37,945 bases of DNA from Cellvibrio mixtus subsp. mixtus J3-8 (GTDB lineage Bacteria; Pseudomonadota; Gammaproteobacteria; Pseudomonadales; Cellvibrionaceae), in NCBI RefSeq assembly GCF_000766945.1, contig NZ_KN266207.1, positions 77,951-115,895 of the forward strand. Direction: 5' to 3'. This document shows, piece by piece, positions 16,954 to 28,052 of this stretch. Made by a program: the position numbers and the translations under genes. The notes beneath the pieces are model-generated. The model ran no database searches. It was not told where the DNA came from and saw only the letters and a list, made by a program, of their open reading frames with translations. The stretch's first letter is position 1, and each line of letters opens with the position of its first letter.

Positions 16954-19900
16954 ATGTTAATCCTGCGTGGCGCTCCCGCTCTTTCCAGTTTCCGTTCCCA
17001 AAAGCTCCTGTCCAGCCTGCAACAACGCATTCCCGCTGTGACTGGTGTGAGTTCGGAATTTGTCCACTTTGCCCATATTTCCTCCCCATTGAGTGATGCT
17101 CAACAGCACGTGCTCAAGCAATTACTGACCTACGGTCCCAAAGTAGAGAAAGAAGCCAGCCATGATGGCGAGCTGTTTCTGGTAGTTCCGCGCCTCGGCA
17201 CGATTTCCCCTTGGGCTTCCAAGGCGACTGACATTGCTAAAAACACTGGTTTGGAAAACGTTAAGCGTATCGAGCGGGGTATTGCGTATTACGTTACCGG
17301 CGCATCGGCTATAGACCGCGCTGCCATCGCCACGCTGCTACATGACCGCATGGTGGAAACCGTATTTGATAGCCTGGAAGCGGCGGAACAACTGTTTATC
17401 CAACAGCAGCCAGCACAGCAAACGTCAGTGGATATCCTCGGTGGTGGTCGCGCTGCCTTGGTGGATGCCAATAAATCCCTCGGTCTGGCATTGGCGGAAG
17501 ACGAAATTGATTACCTGGTAGATAGTTTTACTGCGTTGGGCCGCAACCCTATCGATGTAGAGTTGATGATGTTTGCGCAAGCCAACTCTGAACACTGTCG
17601 CCACAAAATCTTCAATGCATCATGGACTATTGATGGCCAGGAACAGCCGCGCAGCCTGTTCAAAATGATCAAAAACACCAATGAAGTTGGTGGAGAAGAT
17701 GTGCTTTCAGCGTATGCCGACAACGCTGCGGTAGTGGTTGGCCATGAAGCGGGGCGCTTCTATCCAAACCCGGAAACCAAAGCATACGAATACAACCAGC
17801 AGCCAATCCATATATTGATGAAGGTTGAAACCCACAACCACCCAACGGCAATTTCTCCGTTCTCGGGTGCGGGTACCGGTGCTGGTGGTGAAATCCGTGA
17901 CGAAGGTGCAGTCGGCCGTGGTTCCAAACCTAAAGTCGGGTTGAATGGTTTTACCGTATCCAACTTGCAAATCCCCGGTTTTGAACAGCCGTGGGAGCAG
18001 AATTACGGTAAACCAAACCGTATCGTAACTGCGCTGGATATCATGATCGAAGGCCCGATCGGTGGTGCAGCGTTTAACAACGAATTCGGCCGTCCAAATA
18101 TCTGCGGTTATTTCCGTACCTTCGAGGAAAACTTTGACGGCGAGCGTCGTGGTTACCACAAACCAATTATGTTGGCAGGCGGTTACGGCAACATCAAAAC
18201 TGAACATATCGAAAAGCCGCCATTTGGCGCTGGTACCAAACTGGTAGTGCTTGGCGGCCCGGCGATGTTAATCGGCCTCGGTGGTGGTGCTGCCTCTTCC
18301 ATGACATCCGGGTCTTCGTCTGAAGATTTGGATTTCGCTTCTGTACAGCGCCAAAACCCGGAAATGGAGCGTCGTTGCCAGGAGGTGATCGATGCTTGCT
18401 GGCAATTGGGCGATAAAAACCCTATCGCTTTTATTCATGACGTAGGTGCAGGTGGCCTTTCCAATGCCTTCCCGGAATTGGTAAAAGACGGCGGTACTGG
18501 CGGTAAATTTGAACTGCGTAATGTACCCAACGATGAGCCGAGCATGAGTCCATTGGCGATTTGGTGTAATGAATCGCAAGAGCGTTATGTGTTGGCGATT
18601 GCGCCGGCAGATTTACCGCGCTTTGAAGCCATTTGCCAGCGTGAGCGCGCTGCTTACGCTGTGGTTGGTGAAGCGACTGACGAAAAACATTTGCTGGTTA
18701 ACGATAAACATTTCGATGCAAAACCGGTTGATTTACCGATGTCAGTATTATTTGGCAAGCCACCAAAAATGCATCGCGTTGCTGAAAAACATCATGCAAA
18801 AACATCCGGGTTCACCACTACCGGTATCGAATTAAAAGATGCCATCGGGCGCGTGCTCAGTCATCCGGCAGTGGCAAGCAAAAGCTTCCTGATCACTATC
18901 GGCGATCGCTCGGTAACCGGTATGGTTGCGCGCGATCAAATGGTTGGCCCGTGGCAAGTTCCAGTTGCCGACGTTGCAGTAACTACTATTAGTTACGATT
19001 CATATGCTGGTGAGGCAATGAGTATGGGCGAGCGCACGCCGATTGCATTGCTGGATGCCCCTGCGTCTGGCCGTATGGCAATTGCGGAGGCGATTACCAA
19101 CATTGCAGCAACACGCATTGCAAAACTTTCCGATATAAAACTTTCTGCGAACTGGATGTGCGCCGCTGGCCACAAAGGTGAAGAGGAAAAACTCTATCGC
19201 ACTGTAGAGGCCGTCGGTATGGAATTGTGCCCGGCTTTGGGCATCACTATTCCGGTTGGAAAAGATTCCATGTCCATGCGCACCGCGTGGAAGGATGGCG
19301 GTGAAGACAAAGCGGTTACCGCGCCGTTGTCACTGGTAATTTCTGCGTTCTCTCCGGTGGTGGATGTTCGTCAAACGCTGACTCCACAACTGCGCACGGA
19401 CAAAGGTGATACCGATTTAATTCTGGTTGATTTGGGTAACGGTAAAAATCGTTTGGGTGGTTCGATCCTCGCGCAGGTTTACAACCAGCTCGGTCAAACA
19501 CCGGCGGATCTGGACTCTGCCGATCAACTCAAAGGCTTCTTCAATGCAGTGCAAGCAAGCCTTGCTGCCAATGAATTGCTGGCATATCACGATCGTTCTG
19601 ACGGCGGTTTGTTCGCAACCGTTGCAGAAATGGCCTTCGCTGGTCACACCGGTGTAAGCATCAACCTTGATGGTTTGGGCGAAGATTTGCTCGCAGTTTT
19701 ATTTAACGAAGAAGCAGGTGCGGTAGTGCAGGTAACGCGCGCACAATCTGCTGCGGTACAAAAACGGTTCGTAGATGCCGGTTTAAAAATCAATGTGATC
19801 GGCAGCTTGAATGCCAATGATTCATTGAGTATCAGTGCAAATGGCAACCTGGTGTTCGATCAATCGCGCGCGCAACTGCAAGCGCTGTGGAGCGAAACCA

Positions 19901-20820
19901 GTTATCGCATTCAATTGTTGCGTGATAACCCTGCCTGTGCCGAGCAGGAGTTCATGGCTATCACCAAGCCAAACCCCGGTTTGAGTGTGAAGCTGAGCTA
20001 CGATCAAAATGATGATATTGCAGCTCCGTTCATTAACACGGGTGTTCGTCCTTCGGTCGCTGTATTGCGTGAACAAGGTGTTAACGGCCATGTGGAAATG
20101 GCAGCAGCATTTGATCGCGCTGGTTTCAAAGCCGTTGATGTACATATGAGCGATTTGCTTTCCGGTCGTATATCGCTGGAGCAATTCAAGGGTTTGGTAG
20201 CTTGCGGCGGCTTCTCTTATGGCGACGTGTTGGGCGCAGGCGAAGGCTGGTCAAAAACCATTTTGTTCAACAACAACGTGCGCGATGAATTCGAACGTTT
20301 CTTCCATCGCAATGATACTTTCAGCCTGGGTGTGTGTAATGGTTGCCAGATGATGTCTAACCTGAAAAACCTGATTCCCGGCGCTGATCATTGGCCGCGT
20401 TTTGTGCGCAACTTGTCTGAACAATTTGAAGCGCGTTTCAGCCTGGTACAAATACAGGAATCTTCATCGGTATTGTTCAAGGGTATGGCGGGTTCACATA
20501 TGCCGGTAGCGGTTGCCCATGGTGAAGGCTATGCGGAATTTGCCAATGCAGACGCACTGAAGGTATGTAACGAAAGCGGCACAGTTGCGCTGCGTTTTAT
20601 TGATAACAACCTCAGTGCGACCGAAGCCTATCCTGCTAACCCGAACGGTTCGCCGTTGGGGATCACCAGTGTAAGCAGCAAAGACGGTCGCACCACTATC
20701 ATGATGCCGCATCCTGAGCGCGTATTCCGCGCAGTCAGCAATTCATGGAAGCCGGACGACTGGAAAGATGATGGCGCCTGGTTGCGTATATTCCGCAATG
20801 CGCGTGTGTTTGTAGGGTAA
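16954..20820 (+). CDS. purL: Phosphoribosylformylglycinamidine synthase
   Basis: This 1,288-residue enzyme performs the fourth step of purine synthesis, converting FGAR, glutamine and ATP to FGAM. It is the large single-chain proteobacterial form. The N-terminus, [14 protein letters not shown], matches the family. A PurS-like domain and linker are followed by two AIRS-type ATPase halves ([20 protein letters not shown] in the first) and a C-terminal glutamine amidotransferase. In the amidotransferase, Cys1128 of GVCNGCQMM is the nucleophile, with H1253 and E1255 in [10 protein letters not shown]. Length and motifs are complete. Codon use and composition are typical of a native housekeeping gene, unlike the SDR/Crp pair just upstream. 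Confidence 0.98.
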   Translation: MLILRGAPALSSFRSQKLLSSLQQRIPAVTGVSSEFVHFAHISSPLSDAQQHVLKQLLTYGPKVEKEASHDGELFLVVPRLGTISPWASKATDIAKNTGLENVKRIERGIAYYVTGASAIDRAAIATLLHDRMVETVFDSLEAAEQLFIQQQPAQQTSVDILGGGRAALVDANKSLGLALAEDEIDYLVDSFTALGRNPIDVELMMFAQANSEHCRHKIFNASWTIDGQEQPRSLFKMIKNTNEVGGEDVLSAYADNAAVVVGHEAGRFYPNPETKAYEYNQQPIHILMKVETHNHPTAISPFSGAGTGAGGEIRDEGAVGRGSKPKVGLNGFTVSNLQIPGFEQPWEQNYGKPNRIVTALDIMIEGPIGGAAFNNEFGRPNICGYFRTFEENFDGERRGYHKPIMLAGGYGNIKTEHIEKPPFGAGTKLVVLGGPAMLIGLGGGAASSMTSGSSSEDLDFASVQRQNPEMERRCQEVIDACWQLGDKNPIAFIHDVGAGGLSNAFPELVKDGGTGGKFELRNVPNDEPSMSPLAIWCNESQERYVLAIAPADLPRFEAICQRERAAYAVVGEATDEKHLLVNDKHFDAKPVDLPMSVLFGKPPKMHRVAEKHHAKTSGFTTTGIELKDAIGRVLSHPAVASKSFLITIGDRSVTGMVARDQMVGPWQVPVADVAVTTISYDSYAGEAMSMGERTPIALLDAPASGRMAIAEAITNIAATRIAKLSDIKLSANWMCAAGHKGEEEKLYRTVEAVGMELCPALGITIPVGKDSMSMRTAWKDGGEDKAVTAPLSLVISAFSPVVDVRQTLTPQLRTDKGDTDLILVDLGNGKNRLGGSILAQVYNQLGQTPADLDSADQLKGFFNAVQASLAANELLAYHDRSDGGLFATVAEMAFAGHTGVSINLDGLGEDLLAVLFNEEAGAVVQVTRAQSAAVQKRFVDAGLKINVIGSLNANDSLSISANGNLVFDQSRAQLQALWSETSYRIQLLRDNPACAEQEFMAITKPNPGLSVKLSYDQNDDIAAPFINTGVRPSVAVLREQGVNGHVEMAAAFDRAGFKAVDVHMSDLLSGRISLEQFKGLVACGGFSYGDVLGAGEGWSKTILFNNNVRDEFERFFHRNDTFSLGVCNGCQMMSNLKNLIPGADHWPRFVRNLSEQFEARFSLVQIQESSSVLFKGMAGSHMPVAVAHGEGYAEFANADALKVCNESGTVALRFIDNNLSATEAYPANPNGSPLGITSVSSKDGRTTIMMPHPERVFRAVSNSWKPDDWKDDGAWLRIFRNARVFVG

Positions 20821-20870
20821 GAAGGCTTGTAGGCCAGGGCCAACGGTTACTACAAAACATTACAAACTCG

Positions 20871-20902
20871 AGCGGGAGGCATTAGCCTCCCGCTTTGTTT
20901 TT
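20871..20902 (+). terminator. Terminator of purL
   Basis: AGCGGGAGGC (20871-20880) pairs perfectly with GCCTCCCGCT (20885-20894) around ATTA and is followed by TTGTTTTT, 50 bases after the purL stop. Confidence 0.92.
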
Positions 20903-20977
20903 GTGCTTCAATAACTTACATTCCTGAAAGCAGGTTTTATCATTGGTTGGTATTTTTAAGCTATGTGCGGCCAATGA

Positions 20978-21006
20978 ACTTGGGTATAGGTATATCGTCT
21001 TATAAT
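20978..21006 (+). promoter_or_regulatory. Candidate sigma-70 promoter of the DUF3313 gene
   Basis: A perfect -10 TATAAT (21001-21006) lies 50 bases before the ATG. The -35 is weaker: ACTTGG at 20978-20983 gives a 17-base spacer, or TTGGGT at 20980 gives 15. Confidence 0.45.
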
Positions 21007-21056
21007 GAGTGCGGCTGCGACCGCAGAATTCTCCGCAAACAAAGGCAGGTAAAATC

Positions 21057-21749
21057 ATGAACATGTTCTTCAAGCACACAGCCTTGAAACTGGTGTTAAT
21101 CGGATTGTTGGGCAGTGTTGTTGCCGGTTGCTCTATTACCAAAAACCATGAAAAAGAAGCGCAAATAAAAGCGGATAAGGAAGGTTTGTCCGCTGTAAAA
21201 AATTCCAGGTTTGACGGCACCTTCGTCGCACCAAATGCGGAGTTTGCGCAGTACAAAAAATTATTTGTTGAGCAGTTGGATTTAACCGATGTAAAAATCC
21301 GCAAACAATCCAACCCTAGCCTGATTCATGATACGCCGTGGGAATTGAACGATAATGATCGCCGCTTTTATCAAGAGCGTTACACGGAAGCTTTGATGAA
21401 TAATTTAATTGTGGATGGTCGTTATTCCACTGCGTTGCAAGCGGGTGCTGATGTATTAAGTGTGCGCGCTAAAGTACTGGAAATCGCCCCCCTGGGCAGT
21501 AAGGATGATTTTAAAGGCCGTCCAACCAGTGTGAAGGTTTACAGTGAAGGTATGGGAACAATGACGCTGGAAATTTCCCTGTATGATTCAACGTCCGGGA
21601 AAGTATTGGCGATTATTACTGATCAGCGTGACCTTGGGAAAATTTGGGAAGAAAATAACCGGGTGACCAATAACATCCAGGTGCGTTTGGCATTTGATGC
21701 CTGGTTGAAAAAATTACGTAGCGAGCTGGATCGTTTATCAGCGAAGTAA
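21057..21749 (+). CDS. DUF3313 family lipoprotein
   Basis: This 230-residue protein has a lipoprotein signal (GLLGSVVAGC, lipidated at C25) followed by a DUF3313-type domain (FVEQLDLTDVKIRKQSNPSL; LEISLYDSTSGKVLAIITDQ). Ser at +2 suggests outer-membrane sorting. Members of this family are predicted envelope proteins of unknown function. ATG 21057 is chosen over 21009 because it begins the signal peptide directly after GGCAGGTAAAATC, and the earlier start would lie almost on the promoter. It forms its own transcription unit, ending at a shared terminator with trxB. Confidence 0.82.
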   Translation: MNMFFKHTALKLVLIGLLGSVVAGCSITKNHEKEAQIKADKEGLSAVKNSRFDGTFVAPNAEFAQYKKLFVEQLDLTDVKIRKQSNPSLIHDTPWELNDNDRRFYQERYTEALMNNLIVDGRYSTALQAGADVLSVRAKVLEIAPLGSKDDFKGRPTSVKVYSEGMGTMTLEISLYDSTSGKVLAIITDQRDLGKIWEENNRVTNNIQVRLAFDAWLKKLRSELDRLSAK

Positions 21750-21768
21750 AAATTTATAACACGCAGAT

Positions 21769-21802
21769 AAAAAACGGGCGATCACTGATCGCCCGTTTTT
21801 TA
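21769..21802. terminator. Bidirectional terminator between the DUF3313 gene and trxB
   Basis: A long stem (AACGGGCGATCA pairing with TGATCGCCCGTT around one C) has six A's before and six T's after, so it suits the two convergent genes. Confidence 0.93.
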
Positions 21803-21831
21803 TCAAGCCCTTCTTAATCACGCGTTCCGGC

Positions 21832-22881
<1,050 letters not shown>

Positions 22882-22975
22882 TCACAACGGTCGCGCAAAA
22901 TTGTCTCGTTCAATGCGTTGTATTAGCTTTACCTATATGGTGCTATCGGCAGGGCTTTATTGGGGTGGCCGGTTA

Positions 22976-24733
22976 TTAACCTGCCAGTGCACCGAGAATT
23001 GAAATGTGTTTATTCCAGTCCGCAGCGCTATGCTCGCGCAATAATTGCTCAAATGCGGCGGGGGATAAGGGTTTGGAAAAAAGATAGCCTTGTAATAAAT
23101 CGGCGCCATAATCGCGGCAAATGCGCGCTTGCTCGCGTGTCTCTATACCTTCAACCACTACCGTTAAATCCAGGCTTTTTGCAAAAATAATCATTGCCCG
23201 CAGAATGCGGCAATCCGCTGCATTTTCCGGAATTCCCATGACAAAAGTGCGATCAATCTTCAAGGTTTTTGCTGGCAACTCCTTTAAATATGCCATGGAT
23301 GAATAGCCCGTACCAAAATCATCCACGGCAATTTCAATGCCGTAATCCAGCATTTGCCGCAGTCGTTGCGCTGTGCGTTGCAGGTTTTCAATCAATACTG
23401 ACTCAGTAATTTCCAGGCTCACGCAACGGCCAGGTACACCAGTGCTATCAAGGTCCTTAATAATATTTTGATAAAGGTCTTCATCAGTCAGTAATTGCGC
23501 GCACACATTGAATTTCATATTGAAATTATCATTCACGAGGCCATCCTGTCGCCAACGGGCAATTTGCTGGCAGGCTTTCAAGCGGCTTTTGGAATCGATT
23601 TCGCCAATCAAACCAATCTCTTCGGCAAGGCCAATGAATGCGGCGGGAGGCAAAATTCCACGTTCGGGGTGATCCCAGCGGATCAATCCTTCTGCGCCGC
23701 AAATTTCGAAGGTTTGCGCATCCACAATGGGTTGATAAAACAAAATGAAATGATCTGTGGGAATTAAATTGCGCAATTCTTTTTCCAGGCGAATGCGTTC
23801 CTGCATTTGCGCTTGCATGGTTTGTGAAAAGAACTGGTAATTATTGCGGCCATCGTGTTTTGCGCGATACATCGCCAAATCAGCGGCTTTTAATAAGTCA
23901 CTGGCTGATTGCCCGGCATCAGGATACGTGGCGATACCGATGCTGGTAGAAATAGTATTTTCAAATTTACCGATAATAATAGGCTTGCGCAGGTCATCCA
24001 GGATGCGTTGCGCCAGTTGGCTAATGGCTTCTTGGGTATCAAAGTTATGGGCTAGCACTGCAAACTCATCGCCGCCCAGGCGGCAAACAATATCGCCCGC
24101 CCGCACCACCCGTAACAAGCGTTGCGCAACCTCTTTTAATACCTGGTCGCCGATGATATGACCGAGGCTGTCGTTGATAATTTTGAAATTATCAAGGTCG
24201 AGGAAGAGCAGGGCGAGCTGATCGCTTTGGCGTTTTGCGCGGGGAATAGCGGCGCGCAAACTCTCATCAAAATAATAACGATTAGCCAACCCGGTTAACG
24301 AATCATTTTCGGCTAGTGCACGCAAGCGTTGATGGCTTTCCTGTAATTGCCGCTCCAACAAATGGCGTGAGCGCGCGTGGGTGATAGCACGCGTTAAATG
24401 TTTGTGGGCAATTTCCGATTTGAATAAAACATCTTGCGCACCAGCCTCAATAAATTCGCGCTCCAGTTCTTCGTCGGCGCTGGCGCCGGTCAGGATAATC
24501 ACCGCGGCATGGTGTTGCGGATGTTTATTCAGTAGCTGGAGCACTTCCAGTCCATCAATATCAGGTAAGCGATAATCCAGTAACACCGCATCAAAGTCGT
24601 TGCTGTCAAACTGTTCCAATCCTTCTGCAGCCGAGGATGCCTGGGAAATAGTGATATCCCATTCCGCTTTACGAAAGGTACGGATGATCGCCTGGCGATC
24701 CAGATCATTGTCATCGATTAACAACAGCTTCAT
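22976..24733 (-). CDS. Response regulator with GGDEF and EAL domains (c-di-GMP synthesis/breakdown)
   Basis: This 585-residue soluble protein has three domains. The receiver (1-125) has D53 as phospho-acceptor and K105. The GGDEF domain (about 140-305) has an intact GGDEF at 220-224 and an inhibitory-site RxxD (R211-D214) exactly five residues before it. The EAL domain (about 315-565) has the signature as EGL (348-350), DDFGTGYSS (471-479) and VVEGIE (526-531), so it looks nearly complete. It could make or degrade c-di-GMP; which one dominates cannot be read from sequence. It is the third gene of a leftward kinase operon, 25 bases after the CheY-like gene, with GGAG 9 bases before its start. 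Its product would feed the LapD circuit in the same window. Confidence 0.93.
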   Translation of the reverse strand: MKLLLIDDNDLDRQAIIRTFRKAEWDITISQASSAAEGLEQFDSNDFDAVLLDYRLPDIDGLEVLQLLNKHPQHHAAVIILTGASADEELEREFIEAGAQDVLFKSEIAHKHLTRAITHARSRHLLERQLQESHQRLRALAENDSLTGLANRYYFDESLRAAIPRAKRQSDQLALLFLDLDNFKIINDSLGHIIGDQVLKEVAQRLLRVVRAGDIVCRLGGDEFAVLAHNFDTQEAISQLAQRILDDLRKPIIIGKFENTISTSIGIATYPDAGQSASDLLKAADLAMYRAKHDGRNNYQFFSQTMQAQMQERIRLEKELRNLIPTDHFILFYQPIVDAQTFEICGAEGLIRWDHPERGILPPAAFIGLAEEIGLIGEIDSKSRLKACQQIARWRQDGLVNDNFNMKFNVCAQLLTDEDLYQNIIKDLDSTGVPGRCVSLEITESVLIENLQRTAQRLRQMLDYGIEIAVDDFGTGYSSMAYLKELPAKTLKIDRTFVMGIPENAADCRILRAMIIFAKSLDLTVVVEGIETREQARICRDYGADLLQGYLFSKPLSPAAFEQLLREHSAADWNKHISILGALAG

Positions 24734-24758
24734 GCAGTTTTACTCCTCCACAAAAGTG

Positions 24759-25217
24759 TTATGTTTCTTTAACCGGCAATTCAATGACTTTCCAGTAATG
24801 GTCCAGCAATCCAACGACCTGTAAAAAATCACTGTCCATGCGCTGTTTAAGCAGGTAACCGGCAACGTGTTCGCGGTAGGCCGCGATAATGTCTTCATCT
24901 GATTTCGACGTTGTTAATACGAATACAATCGCATGGGTTAGTTCCGGGTCTGCGCGCAAGACCTCCAGAAACTCAATGCCATTCATGCGCGGCATATTGA
25001 TATCCAACAAAATAATGTATGGGCCGGGTATTTCGCCATTACGCAATATTTCGAGGGCTTCCAAACCATCTTTTGCGCGATAAAGGGGATTTAATAATTT
25101 GAGTTTATGTAAAGCGCGTCGTAACGCCGTCGCATCAATATCGTCGTCATCGACAATTAACAGGCTAACTGTGCGGAAGTGGTCGTTTTGGCCTGGTGGA
25201 TGTAATCTATCAATCAT
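24759..25217 (-). CDS. Single-domain response regulator (Rcp1/CheY-like)
   Basis: This 152-residue protein is a receiver domain only. It has the acidic cluster VDDDDID (22-28), phospho-acceptor D72 in LLDINMPRMNG and K124 in GYLLKQ. The loop and length fit the Rcp1-like group that pairs with phytochrome-type or similar histidine kinases. There is no output domain, so it probably works as a phosphate relay or by protein contact. Its ATG overlaps the kinase stop by 4 bases (ATGA), which indicates translational coupling with that kinase. Confidence 0.93.
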   Translation of the reverse strand: MIDRLHPPGQNDHFRTVSLLIVDDDDIDATALRRALHKLKLLNPLYRAKDGLEALEILRNGEIPGPYIILLDINMPRMNGIEFLEVLRADPELTHAIVFVLTTSKSDEDIIAAYREHVAGYLLKQRMDSDFLQVVGLLDHYWKVIELPVKET

Positions 25218-27364
25218 AAATTTGCCCTCTCCTTAATGACTTTTGGCCAGGTAAATGAAAACCGGCAACCGCGCCCCTCGGAAAATACGGTGATCGTGCC
25301 GCCATAGGTTTCTACCAGTTTTTTTATCAATGCCAGGCCCATACCGCTGCCTTCCAGTTCGTCGCGCGGTTTCAACGTCTGGAACATGCCAAAGACCCGC
25401 TCCTGGAATTTTTCAGGGATACCCGGTCCGTCATCGCTCACACTGAACTGATAAAATTGACTGTTAACATCCTCGCTATCAATGCGAATAACACCCTGGT
25501 CGCGGTCATGATGTTTAAGTGCATTGGACAACAGATTACGCAGTATTTGTTCAAACGGCGTGCCGAGTGTTTCGAACTCAGGCAAGTTATCTCCCAGTTC
25601 CAGGCGTATCCCGGGCTTGGTGTTTTGGATTTCAAATAATTCACTGGCCATGTGCGCGACATCAACCAATATTGTTTTTCCATCAGCTTTTCCTGCGCGA
25701 TAAAAAATCAACATGTCGTCCAATAATTTTTCCATACGCTGGATACGATTGCGCAACATTCCTGTATGTTTGTCGACTTCCGTGTATTCTTTTTCAATAA
25801 GATCCTCTTCAATCCAGGTAGAAAGTTGCGCAATTCCACGCAGAGGCGATTTCAAATCATGGGATGCAACATACGCAAAGGTTTCCAGTTCTTTATTGGT
25901 CTGTGCCAGGCGGTGATTTGTTTTTTCCAATTCCTTTTGGTGCTGTGTCAATAATTCGTTGAATCTGTTTCGCTCGTCAATATTATGTGCAAAAACTTTC
26001 AGGGTTTTGGCCATATCGCCAATTTCATGCGGGTGATCATAAAACGGAATGTCGGCGTGCGTATCACCCGTTGATATAGATAACATTGCCTGGCGAACTT
26101 CGTGCAATTGCGAGCTTAAGCTACGTGTGATTAACCCGGCAACTATTATGCCTGCCAGCAAAAAACCAAAGATAACCACAAACATTAAATTGGCCGAGTG
26201 ATCGCGGGTAATAATGGCTTGCTCATTCAACAGGCGCATTTGTTCCTGCGCTTCAACTATCATGCGGTCGCAAAAACTTTCCAACGTCATAGTGGTATTC
26301 TGGATCTGGTTTAGCGCGATTTTCCTGTAGCCCTCTACATCGCCTGATGCCAATTGGTGGTGAATAGTGCGAATCACAATTTTCCAATCGCTGAAAAGGG
26401 CTTTGAATTGCGTGATGTCGGTTTGACCGAGATGTTCACGTTCTATTATCCGCAACTCGTTGGCAATCCGCGCTTCCATTTTGTCGACCTCAAGCGGAAT
26501 GTTTTTTTCGTTCATCAGGTCGGGGCTGATTGCTACATCTTTAATGGCGCGATTCAGGTTGGATATATCGTTTTTAATGCGCAGTGAAGCATTGCTGGCT
26601 TGTAGTGGCCCCTGATAAAGTTTTTGCGAAATGCTGGCAACATTATTGATTTGCAATAAGCCGATTGAGCCAACGCCTACAAATAATAAACTCATAAAAA
26701 TAAAGCCGGTCACCAACCGTTTGAAAAAATTCAAACGGTTGAAAGCCGCAATTGCTGCTTGATAGCGAAGGATAAAAATACCTGATGAAAATGCGACCAG
26801 ACTTATTGCCGTTTGCGGGGACATTTTTATTCCCACCCAGGCAGCACTGGGATACAGGCCAAATTCCTGGCTGATCATAGTGGATAATGCTGTAAAGAAA
26901 ATCAGCAAACTGAATAATGTGGCCACGATACTGCGCGTGCCTTTGGTGTGGATAGCAAAAAATAACGTAATGGATGCCAGCAAAAATGCTGCACTGCTAA
27001 CCGGCGACATCGGCTGCGTGTGTACAGGGGGTTCACTAAGCAAAACAGTAAACCAGTTAGTGGTATTTAGCGGGATACCGACAATAATATCCAGGATGGT
27101 GAGCGCACCCAGTGCGAACAAAATGAAGCTGCAAACGAATAACATTGCGCGATTTGCTTTGAGAATGGAATATAAACCCAGGCCACAGGTGATAATGCCT
27201 ATCGCGGTGTTGTAGGTCATGAGTGTGATATAGGGATAAATCCCGGACAACGCATGCGGTGAGTGCCATGTAACCAGCACCCCGATACCCAAGGCAACCA
27301 GGAAGCCCGAGATCAATATTGGTGGTAAAGGATGATCATCATTAAAACGTTTTGTTTTGTGCAT
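25214..27364 (-). CDS. Membrane sensor histidine kinase
   Basis: This 716-residue protein has several hydrophobic membrane spans in the first ~210 residues. They are followed by a further span (about 216-238), a four-helix-bundle-like extracytoplasmic region (about 240-390), another span (391-412), a HAMP domain (about 413-465) and a coiled coil. The HisKA has H502 in YVASHDLKSPLRG. The ATPase has the N box NLLSNALKHHD (N614), DDGPGIP (644-650) and GSGMGLAL (672-679). All kinase motifs are intact. The double sensor arrangement (multi-span module plus bundle) suggests two inputs, neither identifiable. It is first in the operon kinase, CheY-like, REC-GGDEF-EAL, which suggests branched output to c-di-GMP. 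Confidence 0.92.
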   Translation of the reverse strand: MHKTKRFNDDHPLPPILISGFLVALGIGVLVTWHSPHALSGIYPYITLMTYNTAIGIITCGLGLYSILKANRAMLFVCSFILFALGALTILDIIVGIPLNTTNWFTVLLSEPPVHTQPMSPVSSAAFLLASITLFFAIHTKGTRSIVATLFSLLIFFTALSTMISQEFGLYPSAAWVGIKMSPQTAISLVAFSSGIFILRYQAAIAAFNRLNFFKRLVTGFIFMSLLFVGVGSIGLLQINNVASISQKLYQGPLQASNASLRIKNDISNLNRAIKDVAISPDLMNEKNIPLEVDKMEARIANELRIIEREHLGQTDITQFKALFSDWKIVIRTIHHQLASGDVEGYRKIALNQIQNTTMTLESFCDRMIVEAQEQMRLLNEQAIITRDHSANLMFVVIFGFLLAGIIVAGLITRSLSSQLHEVRQAMLSISTGDTHADIPFYDHPHEIGDMAKTLKVFAHNIDERNRFNELLTQHQKELEKTNHRLAQTNKELETFAYVASHDLKSPLRGIAQLSTWIEEDLIEKEYTEVDKHTGMLRNRIQRMEKLLDDMLIFYRAGKADGKTILVDVAHMASELFEIQNTKPGIRLELGDNLPEFETLGTPFEQILRNLLSNALKHHDRDQGVIRIDSEDVNSQFYQFSVSDDGPGIPEKFQERVFGMFQTLKPRDELEGSGMGLALIKKLVETYGGTITVFSEGRGCRFSFTWPKVIKERANL

Positions 27365-27585
27365 ATCTCATTTAATCCATAACCCTTGAGCTTACTCTCC
27401 CCTGTGTTGCGTTGCCTGCTAAATAAACGTTGACACGCTAAACTTGCAGGTCGGCATCCAAGTCAATTCCACAAAAGAGTGTAGTTTCTGTCTAATAAAA
27501 ATTCTTAAAAAATAAGGGCTTGCGCTGAAAATAATTAGCTATGGGCATTGGTTATAGTTTTGAGTCATAAAAAAGGTGGTGAATC

Positions 27586-27774
27586 GTGGAATCTGTCGTC
27601 CAATCCCCTTGCGTACGAAATTGTTGCTTGAATGAAGAGGATATTTGTCTCGGTTGTTTCCGCAGCCTGGCGGAAATTACGCGGTGGGGAGCGGTAAATA
27701 ATCAGATAAAGCTGGAAATTGTGCGGAATGCCGAGCAGCGTCGGGTTGATTACCTGAAGAAATGGAGACGGTGA
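27586..27774 (+). CDS. DUF1289 family small cysteine-rich protein
   Basis: This 62-residue protein starts with GTG after AGGTGGTG. Cysteines at 9, 13, 14, 21 and 24 (SPCVRNCCLNEEDICLGCFR) followed by EITRW match the DUF1289 pattern. The cysteines could bind a metal, but no function is established. The stop codon overlaps a 12-base palindrome, GATAACGTTATC (27773-27784). It is divergent from the kinase operon and 278 bases before the GAF-HlyD gene, so it may or may not be part of that operon. Confidence 0.85.
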   Translation: MESVVQSPCVRNCCLNEEDICLGCFRSLAEITRWGAVNNQIKLEIVRNAEQRRVDYLKKWRR

Positions 27775-28052
27775 TAACGTTATCTCCATGTGATTACTGG
27801 CGCCGCGCTTTCGATTCGTTTACCCTGCGCACCCTAAAAATAAAAAGCAATTTGTTATACGTTTCCGGATTATTAGAACTAGACTTGCGGTACATGCATT
27901 TTTTAAGGGCTATAGTTTTACTGCAAGTTTTATCGATAAAAATACAACTAAATAATAACTGCATGCGATGGTTGGCAATGGACCGCTGTATCGACCGTGA
28001 CGATACCCACAGCAGCTCCAGACAATAAACAACAATACATACAGTTTTTTCT
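27775..28052 (+). promoter_or_regulatory. Region before the secretion-adaptor operon, with palindromes
   Basis: This AT-rich region has no credible gene. It holds a perfect 14-base palindrome, TTTTATCGATAAAA (27928-27941), about 110 bases before the GAF-HlyD start and a reasonable operator candidate. It also holds a possible hairpin built on TATCG/CGATA near 27990-28007. No clear Shine-Dalgarno sequence precedes the ATG at 28053. Confidence 0.4.
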
